NCBI RefSeq assembly: GCF_003148775.1
Contig: NZ_QGGW01000009.1
Span: 97,972-161,971, forward strand
DNA length: 64,000 nt
Source: Roseicyclus mahoneyensis
Lineage (GTDB): Bacteria > Pseudomonadota > Alphaproteobacteria > Rhodobacterales > Rhodobacteraceae
Direction of reading: 5' to 3'
Shown here: piece after piece, positions 35,264 through 44,408 of the stretch
Layout: each line of letters opens with the position of its first letter
How positions within the stretch are numbered: the stretch's first letter is position 1
The notes under the pieces: model-generated
The model's database searches: none
The model's input: the letters and a program-made list of their open reading frames with translations, nothing else
What the model was told of the DNA's origin: nothing
Translations under genes and position numbers: made by a program

Positions 35264-36240
35264 GCGTTCTGGATGTGCGCGATTTGCAAACGCATTTCTT
35301 CACCGATGCGGGCGTGGTCAAGGCGGTGGATGGCGTCAGCTTCTCGCTCGACGCGGGCGAAGTTCTGGGGCTGGTCGGCGAAAGCGGCTCGGGGAAATCC
35401 GTCACCGGGTTCTCCATCCTGCGCTTGGTCGATCCACCGGGGCGCGTGGTCGGCGGGCAGATCAACTTCAAGGGTCAGGATCTTGCGACGCTTTCGGCCC
35501 GCGAGATGCGGAGCTTGCGCGGCAACCGCATCGCGATGATCTTTCAGGACCCGATGATGACGCTGAACCCGGTGCTGCGGATCGAGACGCAGATGGTCGA
35601 GGCCGTCCGCGCCCATGACCGCGTCAGCCATGCCGCCGCGCGCGACCGCGCCATCAGGGCATTGTCCAAGGTCGGCATCCCCTCGCCCGCCGAACGGCTG
35701 GCCGCCTATCCGCACCAGTTTTCCGGCGGCATGCGCCAGCGCGTCGCCATCGCCATCGCATTGCTCAATGGCCCCGATCTGATCGTCGCCGATGAGCCGA
35801 CAACCGCGCTGGACGTCACGATTCAGAGCCAGATCCTGGCCGAGGTTCAGGAACTGGCGCGCGAGACCGGCACGGCGCTGATCTGGATTACCCATGATCT
35901 GGCCGTGGTGGCAGGATTGGCCGACAAAATCTCCGTCATGTATGCAGGGCGGATCGTGGAAACCGGCCCGACCGATGCGGTGCTGACCGCGCCGGGGCAC
36001 CCCTATACGGAGGGGCTCTTGGGCTCGATCCCCGGCCATGGGCGGCGGGGCGAGCGGTTGACGCAGATCCCCGGCATGGCGCCCAACATGGCGCGCCTGC
36101 CGCAAGGCTGCGCCTTTGCGCCGCGCTGCCCGCGCGTGAGCGATATCTGCCGCAAAGACGCGCCCGTGATCACCGACATCGGGCCGGGGCGCGGCTTGCG
36201 CTGTCACCATCCCACCTTGGCGGCGGAGGGTGTGGCATGA
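35260..36240 (+). CDS. dppD: ABC transporter ATP-binding protein, DppD type
   Basis: 326-residue ATPase with Walker [10 protein letters not shown], signature FSGGMRQR, Walker [14 protein letters not shown]-loop WITHD, and the oligopeptide-transporter C-terminal Cys-rich domain ([14 protein letters not shown]). The Cys-rich tail can hold an Fe-S cluster in related ATPases. Coupled to both neighbours. Confidence 0.93.
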   Translation: MSVLDVRDLQTHFFTDAGVVKAVDGVSFSLDAGEVLGLVGESGSGKSVTGFSILRLVDPPGRVVGGQINFKGQDLATLSAREMRSLRGNRIAMIFQDPMMTLNPVLRIETQMVEAVRAHDRVSHAAARDRAIRALSKVGIPSPAERLAAYPHQFSGGMRQRVAIAIALLNGPDLIVADEPTTALDVTIQSQILAEVQELARETGTALIWITHDLAVVAGLADKISVMYAGRIVETGPTDAVLTAPGHPYTEGLLGSIPGHGRRGERLTQIPGMAPNMARLPQGCAFAPRCPRVSDICRKDAPVITDIGPGRGLRCHHPTLAAEGVA

Positions 36241-37235
36241 CCGCGATGCTTGAGCTTGATGGCGTTTCCCGCCGGTTCGAAAAGAAGCTCGACGGGGTCG
36301 AACGCTTCGCCCGCCGTCTGGGTGCCGATCTGAAAGAGACCTGCGTCAACGCCGTCGACAGCGCCAGTTTCAGCATCGCGCGTGGCGAAGTGGTGGGACT
36401 GGTGGGCGAGTCGGGCTGCGGCAAGTCCACGCTGGGGCGCATGGTGGCGGGGCTTTTGCCGGTGTCGGATGGAACGATCCGGTTCGAAGGCACCGACGTG
36501 ACCGATGCCAAAAGCGCACAGGCCCGCGACAAGCGGCTGCGCATCCAGATGATCTTTCAAGACCCGATGTCGTCGCTGAACCCGCGCATGAAGGTGGCCG
36601 ATATCGTGGGCGAGGCTGCGGTCTATCACGGCCTGACCACGCGGGCCGGGGTGACGGGCTATGTCGATGCGCTGCTGGCCAAGGTCGGGCTCGATCCGGC
36701 CTTTGCGCATCGCTACCCGCACCAGATGTCGGGCGGCCAGCGTCAGCGCATCGGCATCGCCCGAGCGCTGGCGGTGCAGCCCGAATTCCTGATCTGCGAC
36801 GAAAGCATCGCGGCGCTCGACGTGTCGATCCAGGCGCAGGTCATCAACCTGTTCCAGGACCTGCGGCGCGAGCTGGATCTGACCTATCTGTTCATCAGCC
36901 ATGATCTGGGTGTGGTCGAACATATCGCCGACCGCGTGGTGGTGATGTATCTGGGCCGCGTCGTCGAGATTGCCCCGACCGAAGCGCTGTTCGATGCCCC
37001 CCGCCATCCCTACACCCAAGCGCTTCTCGATCAGGTGCCGCGTCTGGGCGCGGGGCGTCAGACCTTCCGCACGGTGAAGGGGGAAATCCCCTCGCCGCTC
37101 AACCCGCCGCCGGGCTGCCATTTTCACCCGCGCTGCCCGATGGCCGGCCCCCGCTGCTCGCGCGAAGTGCCGCGCACCATATCCCAAGGCGGCCATACCA
37201 CCGCCTGCCACCTGCATGACGGGGGAACCGCATGA
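36237..37235 (+). CDS. dppF: ABC transporter ATP-binding protein, DppF type
   Basis: 332-residue ATPase with Walker A GESGCGKST, signature MSGGQRQR, Walker B LICDESIAALD, where Ser replaces the usual Pro after the catalytic Glu, and a C-terminal CHFHPRCPMAGPRC domain. The N-terminus holds an insertion (EKKLDGVERFARRLGADLKE) seen in DppF-like proteins. Stop overlaps the next gene as ATGA. Confidence 0.92.
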   Translation: MTAMLELDGVSRRFEKKLDGVERFARRLGADLKETCVNAVDSASFSIARGEVVGLVGESGCGKSTLGRMVAGLLPVSDGTIRFEGTDVTDAKSAQARDKRLRIQMIFQDPMSSLNPRMKVADIVGEAAVYHGLTTRAGVTGYVDALLAKVGLDPAFAHRYPHQMSGGQRQRIGIARALAVQPEFLICDESIAALDVSIQAQVINLFQDLRRELDLTYLFISHDLGVVEHIADRVVVMYLGRVVEIAPTEALFDAPRHPYTQALLDQVPRLGAGRQTFRTVKGEIPSPLNPPPGCHFHPRCPMAGPRCSREVPRTISQGGHTTACHLHDGGTA

Positions 37236-38110
37236 GAGAAACCATTGCCGGCGTCCTGAGCGTTGCGGGCGCGGACAGCCAGCGCCTGCCGCTGATCTTT
37301 GACAGCCCGCATTCCGGCACCGATTACCCCGAGGATTTCGGCCACATCGCCGACCCCTCGATCTTGCGCAATGCCGAGGATACGCATGTGGCCGACCTTT
37401 GGGCCGGGGCGGTGAATGCGGGGGCGCTGCTGCTCGAGGCGCATTTCCCCCGTTCCTACATCGACGCCAACCGCGCCCCCGACGACATGGACCCCGACCA
37501 GATCGACGGCGCCTATCCCGGCACGCTCAACCCAACGGTCAAAAGCCAGCTTGGCATCGGCCTGTGCTGGACCCGCGTGCCCCCCGAGGGAGGCCCGATG
37601 TATGACCGCCGCCTGACCGCCGATCAGGTTGCCGCCCGCATTGCGCGCTACCACCGCCCCTATCAATCGCGGCTACGCCAGCTTCTCGATGAGGCCCATG
37701 GCCGTTGGGGCGGGGTCTGGCACGTCAACTGCCATTCCATGCAGGAAGTGGCCTCTGCCATGTCGACGCAGGATCGCGGCACGCCACGGCCAGATTTCGT
37801 GCTGGGTGACCGGGATGGTGCCGCCTGCGAGGCGGGTTTTACCGAAACCGTGCGGGCCTTTCTGACCGCGCGGGGCTATTCGGTCGCCGTCAACGACCCT
37901 TACAAGGGGATGGAATTGATCCGCGCCAATGGCGACCCGGCCAACGCCCGCCACTCGATGCAGATCGAGGTCAACCGCAAGCTCTACATGGATGAGACGA
38001 CGCGGGTGCCCAATGCCGGCTACGCGGACCTCAAGGCCTGTTTCACGGCACTCGCCGCGCATCTGGCAGATCACGTCGAAGCCCGGCTCGAAAGGACACC
38101 CGCACAATGA
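37232..38110 (+). CDS. N-formylglutamate amidohydrolase family protein
   Basis: 292-residue zinc-dependent amidohydrolase of the N-formylglutamate deformylase (HutG-like) family. Family segments are LIFDSPHSGTDYP near residue 20, with a metal-binding His, and HVNCHSM near residue 165, plus the late QIEVNRKLYMDE. No histidine-degradation genes surround it. Translationally coupled to dppF and to the next deacylase, it more likely removes an acyl group from an imported N-acyl amino acid. Substrate unproven. Confidence 0.88.
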   Translation: MRETIAGVLSVAGADSQRLPLIFDSPHSGTDYPEDFGHIADPSILRNAEDTHVADLWAGAVNAGALLLEAHFPRSYIDANRAPDDMDPDQIDGAYPGTLNPTVKSQLGIGLCWTRVPPEGGPMYDRRLTADQVAARIARYHRPYQSRLRQLLDEAHGRWGGVWHVNCHSMQEVASAMSTQDRGTPRPDFVLGDRDGAACEAGFTETVRAFLTARGYSVAVNDPYKGMELIRANGDPANARHSMQIEVNRKLYMDETTRVPNAGYADLKACFTALAAHLADHVEARLERTPAQ

Positions 38111-39099
38111 CCCAATCGCGCAAAGGATCGGCCACCGGGCTGCCCAACCCGTTTCCGGTGGAACTGACGCCGCCCGACATCAGCGCCTATGCCAAGGGCA
38201 CGGACGGCATCCCCTATATCTGGACCTTCGACAGCGGCCTGCCCGGCCCACATGTGGCGATCACCGCCATCGTGCATGGCAATGAGCCCTGTGGCGCGCT
38301 GACGCTGGATTGGCTGATGCGCCACGAGGCGCGCCCCGTTCAGGGCAAGCTCTCGCTCGCCTTCATGAATGTCGCCGCGCACGAAGCCTTTGACCCGGCC
38401 GTGCCTGACGCCTCGCGCTGGATCGACGAGGATCTCAACCGCCTCTGGTCGCCCGCCATGCTGGACGATGCCGACAAGCCCTTGACCGAGGAATTGCGCC
38501 GTGCGCGTGAGGTGCGGCCATGGCTCGACACGGTCGACATGCTGCTCGATATCCATTCGATGCAGAACCGCAACGCCCCCCTGACCATCGCGGGGCTTTT
38601 GCCAAAGGGCCGCGATCTGGCGCGCGGCGTGGGCTACCCCGATCTGGTCATCAATGACCACGGCCATGCCGAAGGGATGCGGATGCGCGATTATGGCGGG
38701 TTCTCGGACCCGGCATCGTCGCGCAACGCCATGCTGGTCGAATGCGGCCAGCATTGGGAGGCGGCGGCCGAGGCCGTGGCGATGGAAACCGCCATCCGCT
38801 TCTTGCGGTCGACAGGCGCCGTGGCCCCCGATTACGCCGCCGACTGGATGGCCGACCGCCCCGCGCCCGATCCGATACAGTTCTTTCAGGTCTCGCGCGC
38901 TGTCACCATCGAAACCGACGAGTTCCGCTTTGCCGAGAACTGGACCGGTCTGGAACGTCTGCCAGAGGGCACGTTGATCGGCCATGACGGCGCAACCGAG
39001 ATCCGTGCGCCGCATCCGGTGACGGTTCTCATCATGCCCTCGCGGCGCTTGTGGCGCGGCAAGACGGCGGTGCGTCTGGCTGAACCCGTTACAGCCTGA
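38107..39099 (+). CDS. Succinylglutamate desuccinylase/aspartoacylase family protein
   Basis: 330-residue zinc carboxypeptidase-fold deacylase. The metal ligands are visible in IVHGNEPCGA (His, Glu), near residue 57, and LLDIHSMQ (His), near 155; the catalytic Glu is in MLVECGQHW, near 212. Enzymes of this family cleave N-acyl groups from aspartate, glutamate or related amino acids. Start overlaps the preceding amidohydrolase stop by 4 bases. It closes the importer operon and supports the N-acyl amino-acid scavenging interpretation. Confidence 0.87.
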   Translation: MTQSRKGSATGLPNPFPVELTPPDISAYAKGTDGIPYIWTFDSGLPGPHVAITAIVHGNEPCGALTLDWLMRHEARPVQGKLSLAFMNVAAHEAFDPAVPDASRWIDEDLNRLWSPAMLDDADKPLTEELRRAREVRPWLDTVDMLLDIHSMQNRNAPLTIAGLLPKGRDLARGVGYPDLVINDHGHAEGMRMRDYGGFSDPASSRNAMLVECGQHWEAAAEAVAMETAIRFLRSTGAVAPDYAADWMADRPAPDPIQFFQVSRAVTIETDEFRFAENWTGLERLPEGTLIGHDGATEIRAPHPVTVLIMPSRRLWRGKTAVRLAEPVTA

Positions 39100-39168
39100 C
39101 GCCACGCGACGATGCGATCGCTGGGCTGAGGCAGAGCGAAGCACCGAAGCAAAAGGCCGCGCCGGGCG

Positions 39169-40650
39169 TCAGGTCTGGGTCAGGGTCTGCACCATGGCGC
39201 GCGCGCCACGTGCGCACAGCCCCTCGGTCGCTACGGTCAGCGCCTGTGACAGGCGCGGGTCACGGGCGAGGGCGGGGGCAAAGACCTTGTCGATGGCGAG
39301 AAAGGCGGCCACGCGACCACCGGCGCTGTCTGACCCGGCCCACGCAGCGGCGAGGCGCGGGGCCAGCGGATCGCGGACATCGATCGTGCCCCCCGCCTCG
39401 TCGGTGCCGCCCGTGTAGCGGAACCAGGCCGCAACGACGAGCGCGAGACCGGCGATCGGCCGGTTGGCGGCAAGCTGGTCAGCCACGGCGCCGAGCAGGC
39501 GCTGCGGCAGTTTCTGGCTGCCGTCCATGGCGATCTGCCATGTCCTGTGGCGAATGGCGGGGTTGGCGTAGCGTTCCAGCAGGGCGTCACAATAGGCAGG
39601 CAGATCCTCGCCCTCGGGTTGGGGCACGGTGGGAAGGATCTCATGGTGCCACAGGTGTCGGCAAAGCGCCGCGAAGGGTGGGTCGGCGACGCTGGCGGCG
39701 ATGGTCTCGTGCCCGGCCAGATAGCCCAGATAGGCCAGCGCGGAATGGGTCCCGTTCAGGCAGCGCAGCTTCATCGTCTCGAAAGGGGCCACGTCGCGGA
39801 CCAATTGCGCGCCCGCCAGATCCCACGCGGGGCGCGCGCCGCCAACGAAATCATCCTCGATCACCCATTGGCGAAAGGGTTCATGCACCACGCAGGCCGG
39901 GTCGTGATATCCTGTCGCGGCGGCCAGAGCCGCGACATCGGCGGGCGTGGTCGCAGGGGTGATGCGGTCCACCATGGTGGCGGGGAAGCGGCCGTTTATG
40001 GCGATCCAGTCGGCAAGCGTCGCGTCACGGGCGCGCGCCATCTCGAGCACGACGGCGCGCACAAGCTGACCGTTGTGAGGAAGGTTGTCGCAGGACATGA
40101 CCGTGAAGGGGGCAAGGCCTGCGGAGCGACGGCGGGCCAGCGCCTCGACCAAAAAGCCCGGTGCCGTGATCGGGTTTCCCGGCGTGGCCAGATCGGCGAG
40201 AATGCCCGGATGATCGAGCCGTAGCCGCCCGGTGGCGGGTTCATGGCAATAGCCCTTCTCGGTCACGGTCAGCGAGACGATGCGCACCTCTGGCGCAGAC
40301 ATGGCATCCAGCACAGCCTGCGGGTTCTCGGGCGCGACCAGCACTTGCGCGACCGCGCCGATCACCCGATGAGACGGTCCATCGGGCGCCAGCGTAACCG
40401 AAGTATAGGCACAGCCTTGCGGCGCCAGTTGGTCGCGCACCGAGGCGCTGTTGAGCGAGACGGCGCAGATGCCCCAGTCGCCGCCTGCCGCCGCTACCGC
40501 GTCCTCGGTATAGGTGGCGTTGAAGGCGCGGAAAAACGCGCCGGGTCCAAGGTGGACCATGCCGACACGGGGCGCGGGTGTCTGGCGCGTCAGGCGCGGT
40601 TCAACGGGCAAGCAAGCCTCCATCGGCTTTGGCAACGGTAGATGCGACAT
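39169..40650 (-). CDS. uxuB: Mannitol dehydrogenase family oxidoreductase, probable fructuronate reductase
   Basis: 493-residue long-chain polyol dehydrogenase. The N-terminal NAD-binding segment reads VGMVHLGPGAFFRAFNATYTED in outline, and the catalytic region contains VIEDDF and MKLRCLNGTHSALAYLG, with the family Lys and His. Fructuronate reductase converts D-fructuronate to D-mannonate. Mannitol dehydrogenase is possible from sequence alone, but uxaC and kdgK next door favour UxuB. UxuA (mannonate dehydratase) is not in the window. ATG at 40650 lacks a clear ribosome site; ATG at 40623 is an alternative. Confidence 0.85.
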   Translation of the reverse strand: MSHLPLPKPMEACLPVEPRLTRQTPAPRVGMVHLGPGAFFRAFNATYTEDAVAAAGGDWGICAVSLNSASVRDQLAPQGCAYTSVTLAPDGPSHRVIGAVAQVLVAPENPQAVLDAMSAPEVRIVSLTVTEKGYCHEPATGRLRLDHPGILADLATPGNPITAPGFLVEALARRRSAGLAPFTVMSCDNLPHNGQLVRAVVLEMARARDATLADWIAINGRFPATMVDRITPATTPADVAALAAATGYHDPACVVHEPFRQWVIEDDFVGGARPAWDLAGAQLVRDVAPFETMKLRCLNGTHSALAYLGYLAGHETIAASVADPPFAALCRHLWHHEILPTVPQPEGEDLPAYCDALLERYANPAIRHRTWQIAMDGSQKLPQRLLGAVADQLAANRPIAGLALVVAAWFRYTGGTDEAGGTIDVRDPLAPRLAAAWAGSDSAGGRVAAFLAIDKVFAPALARDPRLSQALTVATEGLCARGARAMVQTLTQT

Positions 40651-40823
40651 GGCGCCGGCGAGCGAAGCGGGTCTTTAAAATCTTGTATATGATCTGCGGC
40701 ACACTGGCGAATTCGATGAGGACGCCGGATCGCATCAGCCGGAAGCTCGGACCCTGCATGTCCCCGGTAGCGGCCAGCCCGGTTTTGAATGCAGATACGG
40801 TCATTGCTCCCCTCGATTTCGGT

Positions 40824-42230
40824 TCACAGGCGATAGGCCTCTTTTGCCAGCCGATGGGTGAGGTCATGCGCGACCTCGAACGCCTCGGCCTCCCTCAAAC
40901 GGCCCGTGCCGACGAGAGTGGCCAGATAGGCACAATCGGACCGTCGCGCCACGTCATGGCGGGCGGGGATCGAACAGAAGGCACGGGTGTCGTCGTTGAA
41001 ACCGGCGGTGTTGTAAAAGCCGCAGGTTTCCGTCGTCAGCTCACGGTAGCGCCGGATGCCCTCGTAGCTGTCGAAGAACCACCATGGGGGGCCGAGCCGC
41101 AGGGCGGGATAAGCCCCCGCCAGCGGCGCAAGCTCGCGGCCATAGGTGGTTTCGTCCAGTGTGAACAGGATGACGGTCAACTCGCGTTCCATGCCGACGG
41201 CATCAAGCAGCGGCTTGAGGTTGCCCACGAAATCCGTGCGGCGGGGGATATCGAAGCCCATGTCGCGGCCATGGGCCTCAAGGACCGTGCGGGAATGGTT
41301 GCGCCATGACCCGGGGTGGATCTGCAGCGTCATCCCATCCTCGAGGCTCATCCTGGCCATCTCGGTCAACATCTGCCCGCGGAACGCTTCGGCCTCCTCC
41401 GCCGTGCAGGTGCCGCGCAGCGCTTTGTCGAAGAGCGCCGCGGCATCGGCCTGTTCGAGATTCTCCGTGCGCGCAGTCGGGTGGCCGTGATCGGTCGCCG
41501 TTGCCCCATGCGCACGGAAGAACGCCCGCCGCGCCCGGTGCGCGTTCAGGTATCCGGGCCATGTGTGGGCATTCTCGCCGGTCGTCTCGCCCAGCCGGGC
41601 GATGTTGTCCGCAAAGCCTTCGAACTCCGGGTCAACCACGGCATCGGGCCGGTAGGTGGTGATGACCCGGCCGTGCCAGCCGCTTTCGGCAATCATCTTG
41701 TGCCACCGCAGATCGTCGAGCGCGCCTTCAGTCGTGGCCAGTGCCTCGATCCCGAACCGTTCGAACAGCGCACGGGGGCGAAACTCGGGCCGGGCAAGGC
41801 AATCTTCTATACGATCGTAAACCACATCGGCATTGGCGGGCGTCAGCGGGTCGGTCAAGCCAAAGACATGCTCAAAGGAATGGTCCAGCCACATCGCCGA
41901 TGGCGTACCGCGGAACAGGTGGATGCCGGCGGCAAACCTGCGCCAGATCGCGCGCGGGTCGGCCTCGACCGGGCCACCGTCGCTGCGCGAAACCCCCAGC
42001 TCGGGCAAGGTCGCGCCTTGGCTCACGAGCATGCGAAACACGTAATGATCGGGCACGACGAACAGTTCGGCCGGATTGGGAAACCGGGCGTTCTCGGCGA
42101 ACCAGCGCGGATCACAATGGCCGTGCGGGCTGAGAATAGGCAGGTCGGCAACGCTGAGGTAAAGCGCGCGGGCGAGGTCACGCAGGCGCGGCTCGGGGGG
42201 AAACAGTCGGTCGGGATCGGTCAGCGCCAT
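40824..42230 (-). CDS. uxaC: Glucuronate (uronate) isomerase
   Basis: 468-residue amidohydrolase-fold isomerase that turns D-glucuronate into D-fructuronate (or galacturonate into tagaturonate). Family segments are LPILSPHGHCDPRWFAEN, GTPSAMWLDHSFEHVFG and LRLGPPWWFFDSYEG. It has standard length, and ATG at 42230 has AAGG upstream. It lies 173 bases before uxuB on the same strand and divergent from kdgK. Confidence 0.95.
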   Translation of the reverse strand: MALTDPDRLFPPEPRLRDLARALYLSVADLPILSPHGHCDPRWFAENARFPNPAELFVVPDHYVFRMLVSQGATLPELGVSRSDGGPVEADPRAIWRRFAAGIHLFRGTPSAMWLDHSFEHVFGLTDPLTPANADVVYDRIEDCLARPEFRPRALFERFGIEALATTEGALDDLRWHKMIAESGWHGRVITTYRPDAVVDPEFEGFADNIARLGETTGENAHTWPGYLNAHRARRAFFRAHGATATDHGHPTARTENLEQADAAALFDKALRGTCTAEEAEAFRGQMLTEMARMSLEDGMTLQIHPGSWRNHSRTVLEAHGRDMGFDIPRRTDFVGNLKPLLDAVGMERELTVILFTLDETTYGRELAPLAGAYPALRLGPPWWFFDSYEGIRRYRELTTETCGFYNTAGFNDDTRAFCSIPARHDVARRSDCAYLATLVGTGRLREAEAFEVAHDLTHRLAKEAYRL

Positions 42231-42571
42231 CGGCCTTGGTCCACTGAAATCGGGGCTCGATGTATCGGTATTCTGTTATGTTAGTTGTTGAAAGCGGGGA
42301 TTTCCGCTAGAGCCGAGGCCATCATGTGCGGCAAGGAATGGACTCAAGACGAGGCTCATGCCGCTTGTGCAGGCCCCGTCCCCATGGGGCCTGCGCGGTG
42401 CCTGTTGCTGTCTTTCAACCACGGCGCAGACCATGTGGGCATTCTCCGCGCGCCGGACGCAGTCGCGGCGCCTCTCGCCCTAGGGTATCTCGATCGTCAC
42501 CTGAGCAAGCTGCGTGCAAACCTGCCCCGGATCCACGCCGCCCGCCCCGACCATTTGGAAGAGAATTTGCG
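42231..42571. other. Divergent intergenic region uxaC/kdgK
   Basis: 341 bases between the divergent uxaC and kdgK starts. An AT-richer patch at 42260-42290 is the likely promoter zone. Contains a stable hairpin (42370-42393) and a small open frame that runs into the kdgK start, both listed separately. No recognisable operator was found. Confidence 0.5.
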
Positions 42572-42575
42572 ATGA
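42324..42575 (+). CDS. Small open frame coupled to kdgK, function unknown
   Basis: An 83-codon frame from ATG 42324 with GAGG just upstream ends in an ATGA overlap with kdgK, which is the arrangement of a coupled upstream gene. The product begins MCGKEWTQDE and resembles nothing I know. The region also folds into a strong hairpin, so the sequence may be a structured leader rather than coding. Low confidence. Confidence 0.25.
   Translation: MCGKEWTQDEAHAACAGPVPMGPARCLLLSFNHGADHVGILRAPDAVAAPLALGYLDRHLSKLRANLPRIHAARPDHLEENLR
42370..42393 (+). terminator. Leader hairpin upstream of kdgK
   Basis: CAGGCCCC (42370-42377) pairs perfectly with GGGGCCTG (42386-42393) across an eight-base loop, and weaker pairs extend the stem outward. 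No T-run follows, so it may act in attenuation, in message stability or be incidental. Confidence 0.4.
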
Positions 42576-43462
42576 CGCGCCTGCTTTGCATCGGTGAGTG
42601 CATGCTCGAACTGGCCCCCGCTGAGGCACCCGAGACCTTTCGGGCGGGCTTTGCGGGCGACACGTTCAACACCGCGTGGTACGCCCGCCGTCTTGCGCCG
42701 GCGGGGCTGGAGGTCGCCTACATGACCGCCGTCGGGCAGGACACGGTGTCCGAGCGGCTGGAGGTCTTTACCCGCGCCGCAGGGATCGTGCCGGACTTTA
42801 TCCGGCGGCCCGATCGCACATTGGGTCTGTACATGATCGAATTGACGGAAGGTGAACGCAGCTTTGCCTACTGGCGCGGCCAGTCGGCTGCGCGCACGCT
42901 GGCCGATGATCTGGACGACCTGCCGGGGATCGGGCCGGGCGACATGGTCTACCTGTCGGGCATCACCTTGGCGATCTTGCCCGAGGCGGGGCGCGCACGC
43001 CTGCTGGCGGCGTTGGACCGGGCGCGGGCTGAGGGTGTGCGTGTCGCCTTCGACCCGAACCTGCGCCCACGGCTCTGGCCCTCGGCGGATGTGATGCGCG
43101 CGGTGGTGATGGAGGGCGCGCGCCGGGCCGATATCGCCCTGCCCTCCTTCGATGACGAGGCCACATGGTTCGGCGACAGCGATATCGCGGCCACCGCCGA
43201 CCGTTATGCGACGGCCGGGGCGCGCATGATCGCGGTCAAGGACGGACCGAGGCCCGTCCTGCTGCGGACGCCGGATGGTGCGGCTTGGGTTGCCCCCCGG
43301 CCCGTGGACCAGATCGTCGATAGCACGGCGGCTGGCGATGCCTTCAACGCCGGTTTCCTGATCGGACTGGAGGCGGGACTGCCCCCGACCGAAGCCGTGC
43401 AGCAGGGCTGTGACATTGCCGCCAAGGTCGTTGCCCGACGCGGGGCGCTTGCCGACATCTGA
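42572..43462 (+). CDS. kdgK: 2-keto-3-deoxygluconate kinase, PfkB family
   Basis: 296-residue sugar kinase. The start MTRLLCIGECMLEL, the substrate loop GFAGDTFNTAWYARRL and the anion-hole motif DSTAAGDAFNAGFL (Asp base at residue ~251) fit KdgK. It phosphorylates KDG, the common product of uronate catabolism, for KDPG aldolase. Position beside uxaC and uxuB supports the call. It ends 7 bases from the convergent glgC-like gene. Confidence 0.92.
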   Translation: MTRLLCIGECMLELAPAEAPETFRAGFAGDTFNTAWYARRLAPAGLEVAYMTAVGQDTVSERLEVFTRAAGIVPDFIRRPDRTLGLYMIELTEGERSFAYWRGQSAARTLADDLDDLPGIGPGDMVYLSGITLAILPEAGRARLLAALDRARAEGVRVAFDPNLRPRLWPSADVMRAVVMEGARRADIALPSFDDEATWFGDSDIAATADRYATAGARMIAVKDGPRPVLLRTPDGAAWVAPRPVDQIVDSTAAGDAFNAGFLIGLEAGLPPTEAVQQGCDIAAKVVARRGALADI

Positions 43463-43469
43463 GCCGCCG

Positions 43470-44396
43470 CTATCGCGCGGGCGACATCAATCGTTCATCC
43501 GGCTTACCGGCAACAACTGGAAAAACCGGAAGATCGAACGGCCGGGTTTCCGCAGAGAAATCAGCACGTGTGTGTTCGAGTGCGCTCAGTGTCCCGACGT
43601 CCCTCCAGTAGGGGGCCGGACCAGTAGCCGGTTCCATGAAACAATACACGCTGACCTCGCCCCGGGTGACCGCGGCGGGAAGAACATCATGTCCGAAATC
43701 GAGCGGCCGATTTGGGTCGTCCGGACGGTCGCACCCGAGCACATTACGTAGCCACAGCCAGTCGAAAACGTATATCCCCATGCTGATGAGGGCGCGATCT
43801 GGATCCCCGTACATCGCTGGCGGCTCTGCCGGTTTTTCCAGAAATCTACGGGCATGGCATGGCCCTTCCGTCTCGAAGACGCCAAAACCGCTCGCATCGG
43901 AGCGCGGCACTGGCAAGGCGGCGACAGTGACCGGCAATCCGACCGCGCGATGTGCCGCGATCATCTTGCGGTAGTCCATGTCATAGACGTGATCGCCCGC
44001 AAGAACCAGCAGCTCGCGGGTGCCGGCCGCCTCAAGCTCGGGCGCGTTGCAGGCCACCGCATGGGCCGTGCCACGGTAACCATCGGGCGCGGCCAGCCGG
44101 TTTCCGTCCCGGTAGACAAGACCTTGAGAGAACCCGGCCCGCCAGTTGCATTCGAGATGGGCAACAAGGGTTGCGGGATGCCATTGCGTGCAAACGAGCA
44201 TCGACGAGATGTTCGACCGATAGGCATTGTGCATCGCAAAGTCGACGATCAGCCGCCCCTCGGCGAAAGGGACCGCCGGTTTTGCTTCGGTTCGGGTCAG
44301 CGGACCGAGCCGCGTACCCTTGCCGCCGGCCAGAAGCACAGCGACCAGCCCGTCCGGGCCGGCCGCTATTGTGTCGTTGGGTTCAGGTTTGGACAC
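43470..44396 (-). CDS. Truncated GlgC-like sugar-1-phosphate nucleotidyltransferase
   Basis: 308-residue nucleotidyltransferase closely matching the catalytic domain of glucose-1-phosphate adenylyltransferase: LLAGGKGTRLGPLT with KPAVPF, VLAGDHVYDMDYRKM, FLEKPAEPPAMYGDP, SMGIYVFDW and APYWRDVGTL. GlgC is usually ~420 residues; the C-terminal left-handed beta-helix that mediates allostery is missing, and the sequence ends in its own stop codon. The start is GTG. It may be an unregulated enzyme or use another nucleotide sugar. It is the last gene of the eight-gene minus-strand block. Confidence 0.82.
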   Translation of the reverse strand: MSKPEPNDTIAAGPDGLVAVLLAGGKGTRLGPLTRTEAKPAVPFAEGRLIVDFAMHNAYRSNISSMLVCTQWHPATLVAHLECNWRAGFSQGLVYRDGNRLAAPDGYRGTAHAVACNAPELEAAGTRELLVLAGDHVYDMDYRKMIAAHRAVGLPVTVAALPVPRSDASGFGVFETEGPCHARRFLEKPAEPPAMYGDPDRALISMGIYVFDWLWLRNVLGCDRPDDPNRPLDFGHDVLPAAVTRGEVSVYCFMEPATGPAPYWRDVGTLSALEHTRADFSAETRPFDLPVFPVVAGKPDERLMSPAR

Positions 44397-44408
44397 GGAC
44401 AGACCAGC

